Part shown: positions 25,283-35,465 of the stretch, in pieces
Numbering within the stretch: the first letter of the stretch is position 1
Layout of the letters: each line of letters opens with the position of its first letter
DNA from: Erysipelothrix aquatica
GTDB taxonomy: Bacteria; Bacillota_I; Bacilli_A; Erysipelotrichales; Erysipelotrichaceae
Length of the DNA: 64,000 nucleotides
Direction: 5' to 3'
Assembly (NCBI RefSeq): GCF_009828775.2
Contig: NZ_WTSY02000005.1
Location: 1-64,000 of the forward strand
Program-made: the position numbers and the translations under genes
The notes under the pieces: generated by a model
The model's input: the letters and a program-made list of their open reading frames with translations, nothing else
What the model was told of the DNA's origin: nothing
The model's database searches: none

Positions 25283-26647
25283 ATGAAAAATGCAATTGTA
25301 CTAGCAGCGGGTAAAGGAACACGCATGCAGTCAAATAAAAACAAAGTAATGCATGAAATTTTACGCAAACCAATGATTGGGATGCTTGTAGAGAATCTTA
25401 AAAAAGTTGATATTGATAAGATTGTAGTTGTTACAGGACATCAAAAAGATGAAATTGAAGCATACTTAGGCGATAGTGTCGACTATGCAGTTCAAGATGA
25501 ACAAAAAGGAACAGCAGATGCGGTTGCGAAAGCGACACAACTCAAAGACGATTCAGGATCAACCCTTATTCTCTTTGGTGACGCAGCATTAATTCAGCCA
25601 GATACATTCACGCAACTCTTTGATGCTCACGAAGGTCATGATTTGACGATAATGAGTGCACAAGTACAAGAGCCGGGAAACTACCGACGTATTATTCGCG
25701 ATAACCAAGGTCAAATCGATCATATCGTCGACTTTAGAAATCTGACGGACTCAGAGCGCAACATTCAGGAAATTAGTTTGGGAATCTTTTGTGTCAACAA
25801 CGAACTTCTCTTTAAATATTTACCAGAATTTAAAGATGATACCAATACAGAAGAGATCAATCTAACGCAACTTGTCAAAATAATGAAAACAAATGGTCAT
25901 AAGATTCAATCATTACGCGCCGAAGATTATCAAGAATTTATGGGTGTTAATGATCGATTCCAACTCAATACCTCAATGCGTTGGTTGCAAGAACGCATCA
26001 ATGCTCAGCATATGTATAATGGTGTCACAATTATAAGTCCAAGCGATACATATATTGGACCGGATGTTATCATTGAGCCAGATGCGACGATTTATCCAAA
26101 TACGCATATTTATGGGAAATCAATTATTCGCTCGGGTGCAACAATCTACCCAAATAGTTGGATCGAGAATGCAACCATCGGTGAAAATACTACCATCGAT
26201 AGTTCTCGAATTACGGATAGCACAGTTGGTGCGCAAACAACAATCGGACCGAATGCCCATATTCGTATGCATTCAGACATCGGAAACAAGGTTCGCATCG
26301 GTAATTTTGTCGAAATGAAGAATGTAATCTTCGAAGATTTATCAAGAAGTGCACATTTAACGTATTTAGGCGATGCAAAAGTTGGAAAAGATGTTAATAT
26401 AGGTTGTGGTGTTGTAACTGCCAACTATGATGGAAAGAATAAATACCGTACTGAAATTGGTTCTGGTAGCTTCATTGGAAGCCATTCTACGCTAATTGCG
26501 CCTGTTACAATTGGGGAAAACGCATTGGTTGCCGCGGCAAGTGCTGTTTCGGATGATGTCGAAGATGGAGCAATGGCCATCGCTCGCACACGCCAAGAGA
26601 CAAAGCCAGGCTATGGAGAGAGATTCAAAAACAAAGAGGGAAAGTAG
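25283..26647 (+). CDS. glmU: Bifunctional GlmU (UDP-GlcNAc synthesis)
   Basis: A 454-residue bifunctional enzyme. The N-terminal pyrophosphorylase domain (about 1-230) has AAGKGTRMQSNKNKVMH. The C-terminal left-handed beta-helix is the acetyltransferase, with many hexapeptide turns and HLTYLGDAKVGKDVNIGCG. It makes UDP-GlcNAc, the substrate of murA at 60028. GGAGGG precedes the ATG, and prs follows by 3 bases. Confidence 0.98.
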   Translation: MKNAIVLAAGKGTRMQSNKNKVMHEILRKPMIGMLVENLKKVDIDKIVVVTGHQKDEIEAYLGDSVDYAVQDEQKGTADAVAKATQLKDDSGSTLILFGDAALIQPDTFTQLFDAHEGHDLTIMSAQVQEPGNYRRIIRDNQGQIDHIVDFRNLTDSERNIQEISLGIFCVNNELLFKYLPEFKDDTNTEEINLTQLVKIMKTNGHKIQSLRAEDYQEFMGVNDRFQLNTSMRWLQERINAQHMYNGVTIISPSDTYIGPDVIIEPDATIYPNTHIYGKSIIRSGATIYPNSWIENATIGENTTIDSSRITDSTVGAQTTIGPNAHIRMHSDIGNKVRIGNFVEMKNVIFEDLSRSAHLTYLGDAKVGKDVNIGCGVVTANYDGKNKYRTEIGSGSFIGSHSTLIAPVTIGENALVAAASAVSDDVEDGAMAIARTRQETKPGYGERFKNKEGK

Positions 26648-26650
26648 ATT

Positions 26651-27616
26651 ATGATGAGTGAAAAAAACACTGTAGTATTTGCATTATCGTCAAATATTGA
26701 ATTAGCAGATGAAATCTGTGGACATTTAAATATCAATCGTGGAAAAATTGATGTCCGTCATTTTGCGGACGGAGAAATTCTGATTGAACCGTTGGAGTCG
26801 GTACGTGGAAAACACGTATACATTATCCAATCAACATGTGCTCCAGTAAGTGAGACTTACATGGAAGTCTTAATTGCAATCGATGCGTGTCATCGTGCAT
26901 CGGCAGACGAAATAACAATCGTCATGCCTTATTACGGATATGCTCGTCAAGACCGTAAGGCACGTGCACGTCAACCGATATCTTCAAAATTAATGGCTAA
27001 TCTGTTAACAACAGCTGGTGCAGACCGCGTTGTAACAATTGATTTACATGCACCTCAAATTCAAGGGTTCTTTGACATCCCTACAGATGACTTAACAGCT
27101 GTAGCGATGATTGGACAATACTACCGTGCTAAAGATTTTGCGGACGAAATTGTTGTTGTCTCACCAGATCATGGTGGTGCAACACGTGCTCGTAAATTAT
27201 CAGATACAATTCCTAATTCAACGATTGCGATTATCGATAAACGTCGTACAAAACCAAACGTTGCGGAAGCAATGAACCTTATTGGTGATGTTAATGGCAA
27301 AATTGCTATTGTTATCGATGATATGGTTGATACAGCAGGTTCACTCATGGGTGGAATCGATATGCTTTATGAAAAAGGCGCTAAAGAAGTCTATGCAGCA
27401 TGTACTCATGGAATTCTTTCAGGACCAGCAGTTGAGCGTATCGCAAACTCACAAATTAAAGAACTACTCATCACAAATACAATTCCACTTCGTGAAGAAG
27501 CGAAGCATGTAGAAAAAATCAAACAAATTTCTGTTGGTTATATGCTTGCGAAAGCAATCGAAGCGATCCAAGATCATACTCCTGTAAGTACTTTATTTGA
27601 CCTATTTAATGACTAA
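26651..27616 (+). CDS. prs: Ribose-phosphate pyrophosphokinase
   Basis: A 321-residue enzyme that makes phosphoribosyl pyrophosphate from ribose 5-phosphate and ATP. It shows the metal-binding TIDLHAPQIQGFF, the SPDHGGATRAR loop, and the PRPP-binding IVIDDMVDTAGS. The glmU-prs order is conserved in Firmicutes. A second ATG lies one codon in. Its last eight bases overlap the start of a frameshifted Nudix gene. Confidence 0.98.
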   Translation: MMSEKNTVVFALSSNIELADEICGHLNINRGKIDVRHFADGEILIEPLESVRGKHVYIIQSTCAPVSETYMEVLIAIDACHRASADEITIVMPYYGYARQDRKARARQPISSKLMANLLTTAGADRVVTIDLHAPQIQGFFDIPTDDLTAVAMIGQYYRAKDFADEIVVVSPDHGGATRARKLSDTIPNSTIAIIDKRRTKPNVAEAMNLIGDVNGKIAIVIDDMVDTAGSLMGGIDMLYEKGAKEVYAACTHGILSGPAVERIANSQIKELLITNTIPLREEAKHVEKIKQISVGYMLAKAIEAIQDHTPVSTLFDLFND

Positions 27617-28048
27617 TTTAACTTATAAACAAGTTAATGTTGTGATTGTCTTCAATACCGATGAAACGGATGTCCTCATGTGTTTACGCATGAAGAATCC
27701 TTATCTCGGGTTGTATAACTTTTTAGGTGGTAAAAAGGAAACACAGGAAACAGATTTAGAGGGTGCCTACCGAGAACTTTATGAAGAATCAGGAATTTAA
27801 AAAATAATATTGAATTAAAACCGCTCTTCACAACTCAATATCATCAAGATGGTATCGAGCTCCAAGTATTTTATGGAACTTTACAAGATATGACGATAAC
27901 ATTAGTTCCGGAAAAACACCCATTGCATTGGATAACTATAATTGGCACTGACTTTGCAGATGAAACCAAATTTGCGGGTCAAGGTAATATCAAACATATG
28001 ATAGAAATTATTCGTGAGTCCAAACAAAAAGAAGGCCTTGTCATTTAG
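27609..28048 (+). pseudogene. Nudix hydrolase broken by one-base deletion
   Basis: The ATG at 27609 overlaps the prs end. The first frame runs through GGKKETQETD and the Nudix box end RELYEESG, then stops at 27798-27800. Adding one T to the TTT run just before would continue the protein without a break as ILKNNIELKPLFTTQY, ending at TAG 28046-28048. The second part has normal composition for a Nudix C-terminus. Loss is therefore recent, or it is a sequencing error, or the gene is decoded by slippage at the T3A6 run. Total intact length would be about 146 residues. Confidence 0.82.
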
Positions 28049-28058
28049 ACAAGGCCTT
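28032..28058 (+). terminator. Terminator after the prs operon
   Basis: AAGGCCTTGTC and GACAAGGCCTT form an 11-base-pair GC-rich stem with a five-base loop, followed by TTTT. It overlaps the end of the Nudix pseudogene. Confidence 0.9.
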
Positions 28059-28172
28059 TTATGTGTATTACATACAAGAATATACATTTTTAAAATTGAA
28101 TGAAGTAAAAGTATGTATGTTGAATGAATACAACGTGTCAGTTATTAGAAAATGAAATCCAATCAAATGAAA

Positions 28173-28201
28173 AAAGAGACTACAATGTGTAATCTCTCTT
28201 T
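28173..28201 (-). terminator. Terminator after addA
   Basis: AAAGAGA and TCTCTTT can pair; on the minus strand a T-run follows. The stem overlaps the addA stop codon. The 120 bases between this and the previous terminator hold nothing I can support. Confidence 0.55.
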
Positions 28202-31200
28202 AAATATGTTTGAAGATGGAAAGAATAAATATATGCACTCACATTATGATTCGGGTAATAACTACGCATCATTGCGATGTAACCATCGACTTGTGGCGCA
28301 TAGCGTTGCCAAAGTGTTGCGGCATCTGCATTATCGCTTTTGAAATCTACAATAACTATTTCTTTATCGCTTTGCGCGAAAAAGTCGATAATACCCTCGC
28401 TGTTGGCGTCAATAAACGGAATCTCTTTTTCGATGATTGGCGCAAGATAAAGTTGCTGGGTAAATGGATGTGCGTTGTATGTCATTAGCGGTTGATGGTA
28501 ACGCGCCTCAATAGACGATAGGTCATCGTGCGTCCATGTACGATTTGGGAGTGCCTCAATCGATTCGTGAAGAATCGTTCCATAGACCATTCCAAATTCG
28601 GAGTATTTATCTGGGTCGAGCAGTGTATTCTGTGCAATAAGAACAGGTTCGGGAACCATCTCAAATGTTTTGTCAAAGGATTCATTCTGAACCGTCGTTA
28701 CTTGGCCTTGTAATTTTTCAGTTCCAATTTCTTCGGCATCGATGACTTTAAGAATCCGTGATGGTGGACTTGCTGCGAAGAGTAGTTCCGTCTTATTGCG
28801 ATGACCACGTAGCAGTGCACTTGAAAGTGGTTCAGGTTTAAATTCCTTTGTAACATCCACTAAAATGAGGTGTTTCTGTGGTCGGGTGAGTGCGACATAA
28901 AGTAAACGCAAAGACTCTTCAAGTTCTTCGTGATCTTGTTTGTATTCAACAATGGTTCGAAGCATGTTCTTTTCTTGTGTGCGATAAGGCATTTGAATAT
29001 GATTTAAGGCAAGACCAAGGGCATCATCAGTGACAAGCGTGCTTGTATGGTCTCGTACCGTATGTTTGCCAAGTCCCCATAAGAATACAATTGGAAATTG
29101 CAGTCCTTTAGACTGGTGAATTGTCATCGATGTAACGACATCAGCATCCTTACTTAGTGGTGATGCTTCGCTGCTTGTGTCATCTTTGAATTCGCGGATG
29201 AAGCGGATGAACCCCAGTAGCGTGGGGGTACGCGAAGCCTGATATTGAACGGCTTTTTCAAGTAAAAAATCAACATTAGTTTTATCTTGTAATGATAATT
29301 GTGATTGATAGGTGTTACGCATCACAATAATATCTTGAATGATCGAGACGACATCTTTAGTACGCCATGTTCGAATTGCATCATGAATCATAAAGTGTGT
29401 TTGAGGGTCCATGATCTTAAGTGCTTCCTTGATGGAAGCATGTCCGGATAGCTTTAAAGCAGCAATCTTATCGTCTGAATATCCGATAAAGACTGATTTT
29501 AAAACATAGACAAGATAGAAATCGTGACGGTTTAGCGCATAGTTTAAGATGTGGATAATATCTTGAATAACTTCTGAATTGTAGAAACCACTTCGGTCAT
29601 CAATGTAATGTGGAATGTTTGCAGCGACGAACGCTTCTTTTAGATACGCTTTGCTTGCGTGGGAGCGCACCAAGATGACCATATCTTTGAAAGCATAGCC
29701 CTGCTTGTGGAATTTAATAATTTCCTGGGCAATATAATCGGCTCTCTGTTGGTTAACTGATGCCTCGAAGTAACGATCACCACGCTCGATAATGTGAAAT
29801 TCTACAGGGTGAGAGTCTTCTGATTGTTGTGGGATTCCGACATTTACATGGTCATGTTCACTATACGATATCCCTAAAGAAAGGTTCATCAACTTATCAA
29901 AAACATAGTTGTTGTAATCTACGATATCTTTTTTGGAACGATAATTGAAAGATAAAAACAAATTCTGAGTCGTTGTATCTTTCATTAAGTCTTGCATGAT
30001 ATTCGGTTTTGCACCACGGAATCGATAAATAGATTGTTTAATGTCACCGACACGAAAAATGTTGGTTCCATTAGAGATTAAGCGAATAATTTCATCTTGA
30101 TACTCATTGGTATCCTGGAACTCGTCTACCATAATCTCTTGATAGCGGGGTTGAATCAACGTTGCGATTTCAAAGTTATTAACAGTAAGAATTTCTAGAG
30201 CGAGAGATTCAAAGTCACTAAAGTCGAGACAGTTCTCGGAAATTTTAATGTTATTGTAGGCGCTCATGAAATCTTGAGTCATGTGCAACAAGTTGGCGAC
30301 ATCATCATATTGTTCGTGGAGTAGTGCAAACTGTGCTTCTAAAGGTCGGTGATATTCTAAAATATCATGAATGCTATCACCAAGTTGTTTGCGGGCTTTG
30401 GTATAATCTTCATTTTTAGTGTCTGCATGGAGTTTGAAGTTGAAAAGATCTTGGAAGAAGTCATAAAAAAGAATATCGTGATTCTTAACTGCAGTTTCAA
30501 CATCCAATAACTTTCCAAAAACATCATTAAGCATTGTTGATTGGTCAAAAAACTTTACTTGTTTCTTGTCGTTAGCATCATAGGATGCATCCGCTATTGA
30601 AACCAAAGTCTGAATATTTGTCTTGATTGCTTGAATTGCGTGTAAATATTGATGGAAAAAATAATCTTTGAATATAGGTGGTAGTGCGTCAAAGTTATCT
30701 GTTTGGTAGAGGTTTAAAGTACGTGCTGCTTCCGCAAGCGGCTCTTTTTTGCTTAGTAACCATGATGCGGTTGTTTGTAGAGCATCTTTTAATCCGTCAA
30801 AATCAATCGGATTCGTCGAAAAGATATCCAGTAAACGCTCTGTTGCTTCAGGATTGGTTTGCAACCACCCATCCAAAGTCGCATCTAAAGCGCGATTTTG
30901 AAGTAATGTAACCGATGCATCGTCTAAGATGTTTTCAGCACGTTCAGGATTCATACCAATGATATAACCGTAGTTTTTGATAATCGTCAGGCAGAAGGAA
31001 TGGATGGTTGATATTTGTGCTGTCTCGACGAGTGCGATTTGTTCGGCAATAAATGGTGTTGCATGCGTTTCATACTCTTGATTAAGGGCTGCAAGTAATC
31101 GTGTTTTCATTTCCGAAGCAGCAGCCTCCGTAAAGGTCATAGCGCACACTTCATCAATGCGAACGTTATCATGGATGATACGTTTCATTAATCGAGCAAT

Positions 31201-31299
31201 TAACACAGTTGTCTTTCCAGCTCCAGCCGAAGCGGAAACAATAACATTTTGATTCAATGCATCAATGGCAAGCTGTTGTTGCGGGTTAAACGTTGTCAT
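28180..31299 (-). CDS. addA: ATP-dependent helicase/nuclease subunit A
   Basis: A 1039-residue UvrD-type helicase-nuclease that processes double-strand breaks with AddB. Walker A SASAGAGKTT is at residues 22-31, DEFQDTNEYQ is the Walker B region, and LLYVALTRPQK the last helicase motif. The C-terminal RecB-like nuclease has IIDFFAQ and VIVDFKSD with the catalytic Asp and Lys. It is about 190 residues shorter than the Bacillus protein. It overlaps addB by four bases. Confidence 0.96.
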   Translation of the reverse strand: MTTFNPQQQLAIDALNQNVIVSASAGAGKTTVLIARLMKRIIHDNVRIDEVCAMTFTEAAASEMKTRLLAALNQEYETHATPFIAEQIALVETAQISTIHSFCLTIIKNYGYIIGMNPERAENILDDASVTLLQNRALDATLDGWLQTNPEATERLLDIFSTNPIDFDGLKDALQTTASWLLSKKEPLAEAARTLNLYQTDNFDALPPIFKDYFFHQYLHAIQAIKTNIQTLVSIADASYDANDKKQVKFFDQSTMLNDVFGKLLDVETAVKNHDILFYDFFQDLFNFKLHADTKNEDYTKARKQLGDSIHDILEYHRPLEAQFALLHEQYDDVANLLHMTQDFMSAYNNIKISENCLDFSDFESLALEILTVNNFEIATLIQPRYQEIMVDEFQDTNEYQDEIIRLISNGTNIFRVGDIKQSIYRFRGAKPNIMQDLMKDTTTQNLFLSFNYRSKKDIVDYNNYVFDKLMNLSLGISYSEHDHVNVGIPQQSEDSHPVEFHIIERGDRYFEASVNQQRADYIAQEIIKFHKQGYAFKDMVILVRSHASKAYLKEAFVAANIPHYIDDRSGFYNSEVIQDIIHILNYALNRHDFYLVYVLKSVFIGYSDDKIAALKLSGHASIKEALKIMDPQTHFMIHDAIRTWRTKDVVSIIQDIIVMRNTYQSQLSLQDKTNVDFLLEKAVQYQASRTPTLLGFIRFIREFKDDTSSEASPLSKDADVVTSMTIHQSKGLQFPIVFLWGLGKHTVRDHTSTLVTDDALGLALNHIQMPYRTQEKNMLRTIVEYKQDHEELEESLRLLYVALTRPQKHLILVDVTKEFKPEPLSSALLRGHRNKTELLFAASPPSRILKVIDAEEIGTEKLQGQVTTVQNESFDKTFEMVPEPVLIAQNTLLDPDKYSEFGMVYGTILHESIEALPNRTWTHDDLSSIEARYHQPLMTYNAHPFTQQLYLAPIIEKEIPFIDANSEGIIDFFAQSDKEIVIVDFKSDNADAATLWQRYAPQVDGYIAMMRSYYPNHNVSAYIYSFHLQTYLKRDYTL

Positions 31300-33704
31300 G
31301 CGTCATCATCCTTTCTTAGATTAAGGTCTTTATCGACATCAATAGTAATTGCTTCAGGATCTAAGATACCCGATAAGATATGAAACTGAATGGTATCGTA
31401 AACATGGTGGAGGAGGGGTCTGATTTTGTCCATATCAAACGGCTTACGCCATAATCCCATACCCATTTTACCCAGACGCAGTCCTCCATAGTAGGCATCC
31501 GTTTCGAACATTTCTTCGGGCAAGTCAAACATCCAGCCACTATATTTCTTTTGCTTTTTCCAAAGATCTTCGGGAAGTTCTTCGTTGTAAATAACGCCTT
31601 TTGAAATATTATAGGACAGTGGTGCAAGTGAAATATTACTGTTACGAAGTCCAAAGTAAAAGACGCCCAGGACAGATTTACTGAACAATGTTTCGCAAAT
31701 CATAGCGTACGTTAAAAGTTGGAGTTGCTGTCCCGATTGGACCGAACCTTGACTTAGCGATTGAGCTGTCGATTTATAATCGACGATAAGTGCATGGTTA
31801 TCGTTCAAATCGATACGATCGATAATACCGCGCAGGTGAATATTCTTGAACAATGAATCGGCCTCAAACCACTTTTCAGTATCGGCGACATCAAAAGTCG
31901 ACGTTGCAATGGATTCCTTCACAAAATCTATATTCATGGTCATGAGTGCTTCGTTACGCCGTTGAATCATCTTGATTCTATTAGAATTTTGCGGGAACAC
32001 ACGTCCGATTGTATCCCATGCATCATTAGGAAGTTGTTTATGCATTGTTTCCATAATGCGATGATTGATCGTTCCAATAACACGAGGATCAAAGGTAAAT
32101 TTTTCAGGTTCTCGTAATGCCAACCCGCGTTCTACAAAAAATTGGTAAGGGTTGTTGATATACATTTGGAATGCCGAAATAGATCCAACAATCTTTCCAT
32201 CCTTTAAATAAATTTGTGGTGCAAGATCAGGACTTAGTGAGCGGAGTGCGGGTGTTCGTTCGCTAATTTGTTTTAATGTCCACGGTTCAAGTTGAATGTT
32301 ACGATCAGCACAGAAACGTTCAATTGGATAGGAAACTTCAATACCCTTTCCTTCATACGATGACGCATGGTAGGACAATGTGAGGTGCGTGCTGTGTGTG
32401 AAGATTATGTTTTGTTGATCTAAAAGATACTGTGTACGAACGTCGAGGCTCGGAAAGTTTTGTATTTGGGCAACGTAGCTTTCGTCCAAAATGCCTGTTC
32501 GAGAAGCAATCGCCGGAAATTGCTTCGCACTCAAACCAAGAACATAAAGATGCTGTGGTGCGAGATACGGCAATTCTCGAATATCAATCCATCGAATGAC
32601 GTGTTGTGTTAATGCACGACTCTGAACACTTTTAAAGTGATTCATAAAGAATAAATGTGTTGAAGCGTCATAGAGATGCATGTGAGATTCTAGGAAAGAC
32701 TTAATCGGGCGAATGTCAATGCGCGAATTAAGGGCAAGGGTATCGTAGGCAAAGGTTAGGGCGCCAACATAATCTTTGGTTGAAAGATCAAGCAAAAATT
32801 GCTGTAACGTAAGTACATCAGATTGAATATGCTCTTGTAGGCGATAGATTTGCGGATAATCAGGATGTGCTTGCGCATGATTAAACGGTTCAAACAACTG
32901 TGCGTACGTTAATTCAAAATGTTGAATGTAATAAACAAGGTCATCGATAAACTGTAATTTCAATGGATTCGCTTCAATAAGAGCTAAAACTGATTGAACT
33001 GAATTATCTAAAGCAAGAGTAACCATAGCAAGAAATTGTGCTTTCGCAAGATCAAAGCGTTTGTCTGAAAATTTTTGGTGTAAACCATAACGCGCGAGTG
33101 TTGCTTCAATCAATGCATGATGAGCATTAAAATTTGGAATTGCAACGACAGCGTCTTTAATGTCTCTTTCGAGAATATCCTGGATGACACTCTCAATTTC
33201 AGACCGAATGTTTAAAGCAACTCGAAAGCGGATGGAAGTAGGCTCCATTGGTAAACGTGATGCAAGGGGAATCTCGTGTCGCGCTAAAAATGCACGATGC
33301 GCATGTGAGAGACCTTGATCATATGCGATATATGATTGCGGTCCTATAATCGGTTCAGGAATCATAGTGCGAACAATTGTCATCACCTGTGCAATTTCAC
33401 GTTGTAATGGTGTCGCTTTGGGTAAATCACTCAAGGATACACCATAGGCATCCATTTCATCCAAAAGAGCCATAAACGATTGAATTGTTTTCGGGTAATT
33501 CAAAACGTCGTTTAATTTTGTAAATGTTTGTTTTTTTAAGGCATGATAAATAGCAACTTCAATTGATTTACGGTCCAAAGACGCTTCGCTAAATGCAAAG
33601 TTAAAAGGACGAACTTGTACACCAAGTGCGAACTCGCGACCTTCTAAAAGTGCCTTTCGATAATCATCAACAAGATGAGAAGCAGTAATATAGGTTTGTC
33701 TCAT
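31296..33704 (-). CDS. addB: AddB/RexB nuclease subunit without iron-sulfur cysteines
   Basis: An 802-residue partner of AddA, starting at the ATG complementary to 33704 behind AAGGAGG. The C-terminal nuclease domain has RGIIDRID and LIVDYKST. The segment that normally carries the first iron-sulfur Cys reads ISAFQMYINNPYQFF, with Asn in its place, and no later Cys triplet is seen. The N-terminus lacks the Walker A found in Bacillus AddB. Both losses, and a length far below the usual 1150, fit the streptococcal RexB type. Confidence 0.88.
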   Translation of the reverse strand: MRQTYITASHLVDDYRKALLEGREFALGVQVRPFNFAFSEASLDRKSIEVAIYHALKKQTFTKLNDVLNYPKTIQSFMALLDEMDAYGVSLSDLPKATPLQREIAQVMTIVRTMIPEPIIGPQSYIAYDQGLSHAHRAFLARHEIPLASRLPMEPTSIRFRVALNIRSEIESVIQDILERDIKDAVVAIPNFNAHHALIEATLARYGLHQKFSDKRFDLAKAQFLAMVTLALDNSVQSVLALIEANPLKLQFIDDLVYYIQHFELTYAQLFEPFNHAQAHPDYPQIYRLQEHIQSDVLTLQQFLLDLSTKDYVGALTFAYDTLALNSRIDIRPIKSFLESHMHLYDASTHLFFMNHFKSVQSRALTQHVIRWIDIRELPYLAPQHLYVLGLSAKQFPAIASRTGILDESYVAQIQNFPSLDVRTQYLLDQQNIIFTHSTHLTLSYHASSYEGKGIEVSYPIERFCADRNIQLEPWTLKQISERTPALRSLSPDLAPQIYLKDGKIVGSISAFQMYINNPYQFFVERGLALREPEKFTFDPRVIGTINHRIMETMHKQLPNDAWDTIGRVFPQNSNRIKMIQRRNEALMTMNIDFVKESIATSTFDVADTEKWFEADSLFKNIHLRGIIDRIDLNDNHALIVDYKSTAQSLSQGSVQSGQQLQLLTYAMICETLFSKSVLGVFYFGLRNSNISLAPLSYNISKGVIYNEELPEDLWKKQKKYSGWMFDLPEEMFETDAYYGGLRLGKMGMGLWRKPFDMDKIRPLLHHVYDTIQFHILSGILDPEAITIDVDKDLNLRKDDDA

Positions 33705-33813
33705 AAATGCCTCCTTATACACCATTATAAATCATAATCACATTCGAGTGTGACACACTTTCATTTCTTTTGAGAATGTGCCAAAATAAGAGTACATGGG
33801 GGGAAATATATAA

Positions 33814-34605
33814 ATGAGTCTGTACACTACTTTGAAGGAAATAAAAGATTTCCGCGTAGGTGCTAAAGACTGTGCTTTCAACGGATATGTAGAAGATTAT
33901 CTGAACCGGGACAATGTACAATTTAGCGACACGCTGGAGGGCATTTTGGAAATAGATTCTGAAGTGCGTGTGATTGAGGCATTTAGTGTTTTTATTAATA
34001 AAGAAGTGATTGCCAATAAAATTATAAGTTACAAAGATATTCATAAAATTCCAAAGTGGTATATTAAAGCACCGCTTATACTATATACAGAAATAGAAGG
34101 TCGCGAGTTTGCTATGATTTTGGTCGATCGTAACTATTATGAAGCAAAAGGTATTTTCTTCAGTTTGACTGAGCGCGATGCATTGCTGGAGCCGTTTGTT
34201 GATAATGTTATGGTGATGGATACGTCCGATTCAGAACGAATCGTAGCCTTGTATACGTTGCTGTTTGAGGGAAAGGCACGATGCTCAGTGCTCCAGCGAG
34301 AGCAGGACCGACGCTACTTTACAACACCGCAAGAATTATTGGTACAAAGTCATGCGAAGAGCCAAAGCATTAAAGAAACTCTCGAACTAAGTTTTGAAAA
34401 TGATCCGAAAGGACGTGCACAACGGATTCACGATGCAATCGCATCCTGGTATCTCATAAAAAAAATGGTCTACGTTCAATATATGATAGACCGCGAAACC
34501 TTAATCAATGAAAATGAAAATGATATTAAGAAGCACCGTCAGAGTGCTAAACAAATGAGTTCAAGCATTGAATTCAAACCATTTAGTGAAATGTGGAGGC
34601 AATAG
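33814..34605 (+). CDS. Protein of unknown function upstream of xth
   Basis: A 263-residue soluble protein with no signal peptide, no membrane segment and no motif I recognise. The first half is beta/alpha with a repeated acidic-hydrophobic pattern. The last 70 residues are helical and charged ([11 protein letters not shown] at the end). GGGGG before the ATG can serve as binding site. It begins just past the divergent addB gene and ends two bases before the exonuclease III gene, so it is likely co-transcribed with a repair gene. A DNA-related role is only inference from place. Confidence 0.75.
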   Translation: MSLYTTLKEIKDFRVGAKDCAFNGYVEDYLNRDNVQFSDTLEGILEIDSEVRVIEAFSVFINKEVIANKIISYKDIHKIPKWYIKAPLILYTEIEGREFAMILVDRNYYEAKGIFFSLTERDALLEPFVDNVMVMDTSDSERIVALYTLLFEGKARCSVLQREQDRRYFTTPQELLVQSHAKSQSIKETLELSFENDPKGRAQRIHDAIASWYLIKKMVYVQYMIDRETLINENENDIKKHRQSAKQMSSSIEFKPFSEMWRQ

Positions 34606-34607
34606 AC

Positions 34608-35363
34608 ATGAAATTGGTATCTTGGAATGTGAATGGATTACGAGCAGTAATGGGAAAAGATTTTGTAGGTATTTTTGAAAGTTTAGATACAGATGTGTTG
34701 TGTCTTCAAGAAACGAAAATGCAGGCAGGTCAATTGGACTATCATCCTGAGGGCTATCACGCATACTATAATTATGCGGTGAAAAAAGGGTACTCAGGAA
34801 CTGCTGTATATTCGCGCCAAGAGCCACTATCGGTCAAATATGGCATTGGAATTTCTGAGCACGATCAAGAGGGTCGTGTCATAACATGCGAATTTGATGC
34901 GTTCTACTTAGTGTGTGTATATACCCCAAACAGTCAGCAAGAACTAAAACGTTTAGAATATCGTATGAAGTGGGAAGATGACTTCCGTGCATTTATTACG
35001 ACACTAGAAGCAGATAAACCAGTTGTTATATGTGGTGACCTCAACGTTGCGCACAAAGAAATCGATCTCAAAAATCCAAGTACAAACCGGAAAAATCCTG
35101 GTTTTTCAGATGAAGAACGTGGGCAATTTACGAATTTGTTGGATGCAGGTTACCTTGATTCATTCCGTCATGTCCACGGAGATGTCACAGATCGCTACTC
35201 GTGGTGGAGCTACCGTGCAGCAGCGCGGAGTCGAAATGTAGGGTGGCGGATTGATTATTTTGTTGTTTCAGAGCGCTTGCGTGATGCGATTGTAGGTGCG
35301 GATATCTATGATCAAGTTGTTGGAAGTGATCACTGTCCGGTCATGTTAGAACTTCAAGTCTAG
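34608..35363 (+). CDS. xth: Exodeoxyribonuclease III
   Basis: A 251-residue exonuclease III/AP endonuclease for base-excision repair. It shows [11 protein letters not shown] at the N-terminus, LCLQETKMQ with the metal-binding Glu, GDLNVAH, and the closing [10 protein letters not shown] with catalytic Asp and His. I start it at the ATG at 34608 behind GGAGG; the frame is open a little earlier. A terminator follows. Confidence 0.97.
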   Translation: MKLVSWNVNGLRAVMGKDFVGIFESLDTDVLCLQETKMQAGQLDYHPEGYHAYYNYAVKKGYSGTAVYSRQEPLSVKYGIGISEHDQEGRVITCEFDAFYLVCVYTPNSQQELKRLEYRMKWEDDFRAFITTLEADKPVVICGDLNVAHKEIDLKNPSTNRKNPGFSDEERGQFTNLLDAGYLDSFRHVHGDVTDRYSWWSYRAAARSRNVGWRIDYFVVSERLRDAIVGADIYDQVVGSDHCPVMLELQV

Positions 35364-35379
35364 AGTAGGATTCTACTCT
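35362..35379 (+). terminator. Terminator after xth
   Basis: AGAGTAG and CTACTCT pair around a GATT loop, then seven T. Confidence 0.87.
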
Positions 35380-35401
35380 TTTTTTATAATAAGTACAGAA
35401 A

Positions 35402-35430
35402 ATGACAAGCCTTTCTATTTATGTTATACT
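35402..35430 (+). promoter_or_regulatory. Promoter of DEAD-box helicase gene
   Basis: ATGACA (35402-35407), a 17-base spacer and TATACT (35425-35430) are five-of-six matches to both sigma-A boxes. The start codon is 35 bases downstream. Confidence 0.7.
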
Positions 35431-35465
35431 TTAACGCGTGTACTAGAAAAGAAGTAGGAAAATAA

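Noticed and set aside
28088-28180. Small gene between the prs terminator and addA
   Set aside because: No frame with a binding site is present, and the open frames there are the reverse of the addA end.
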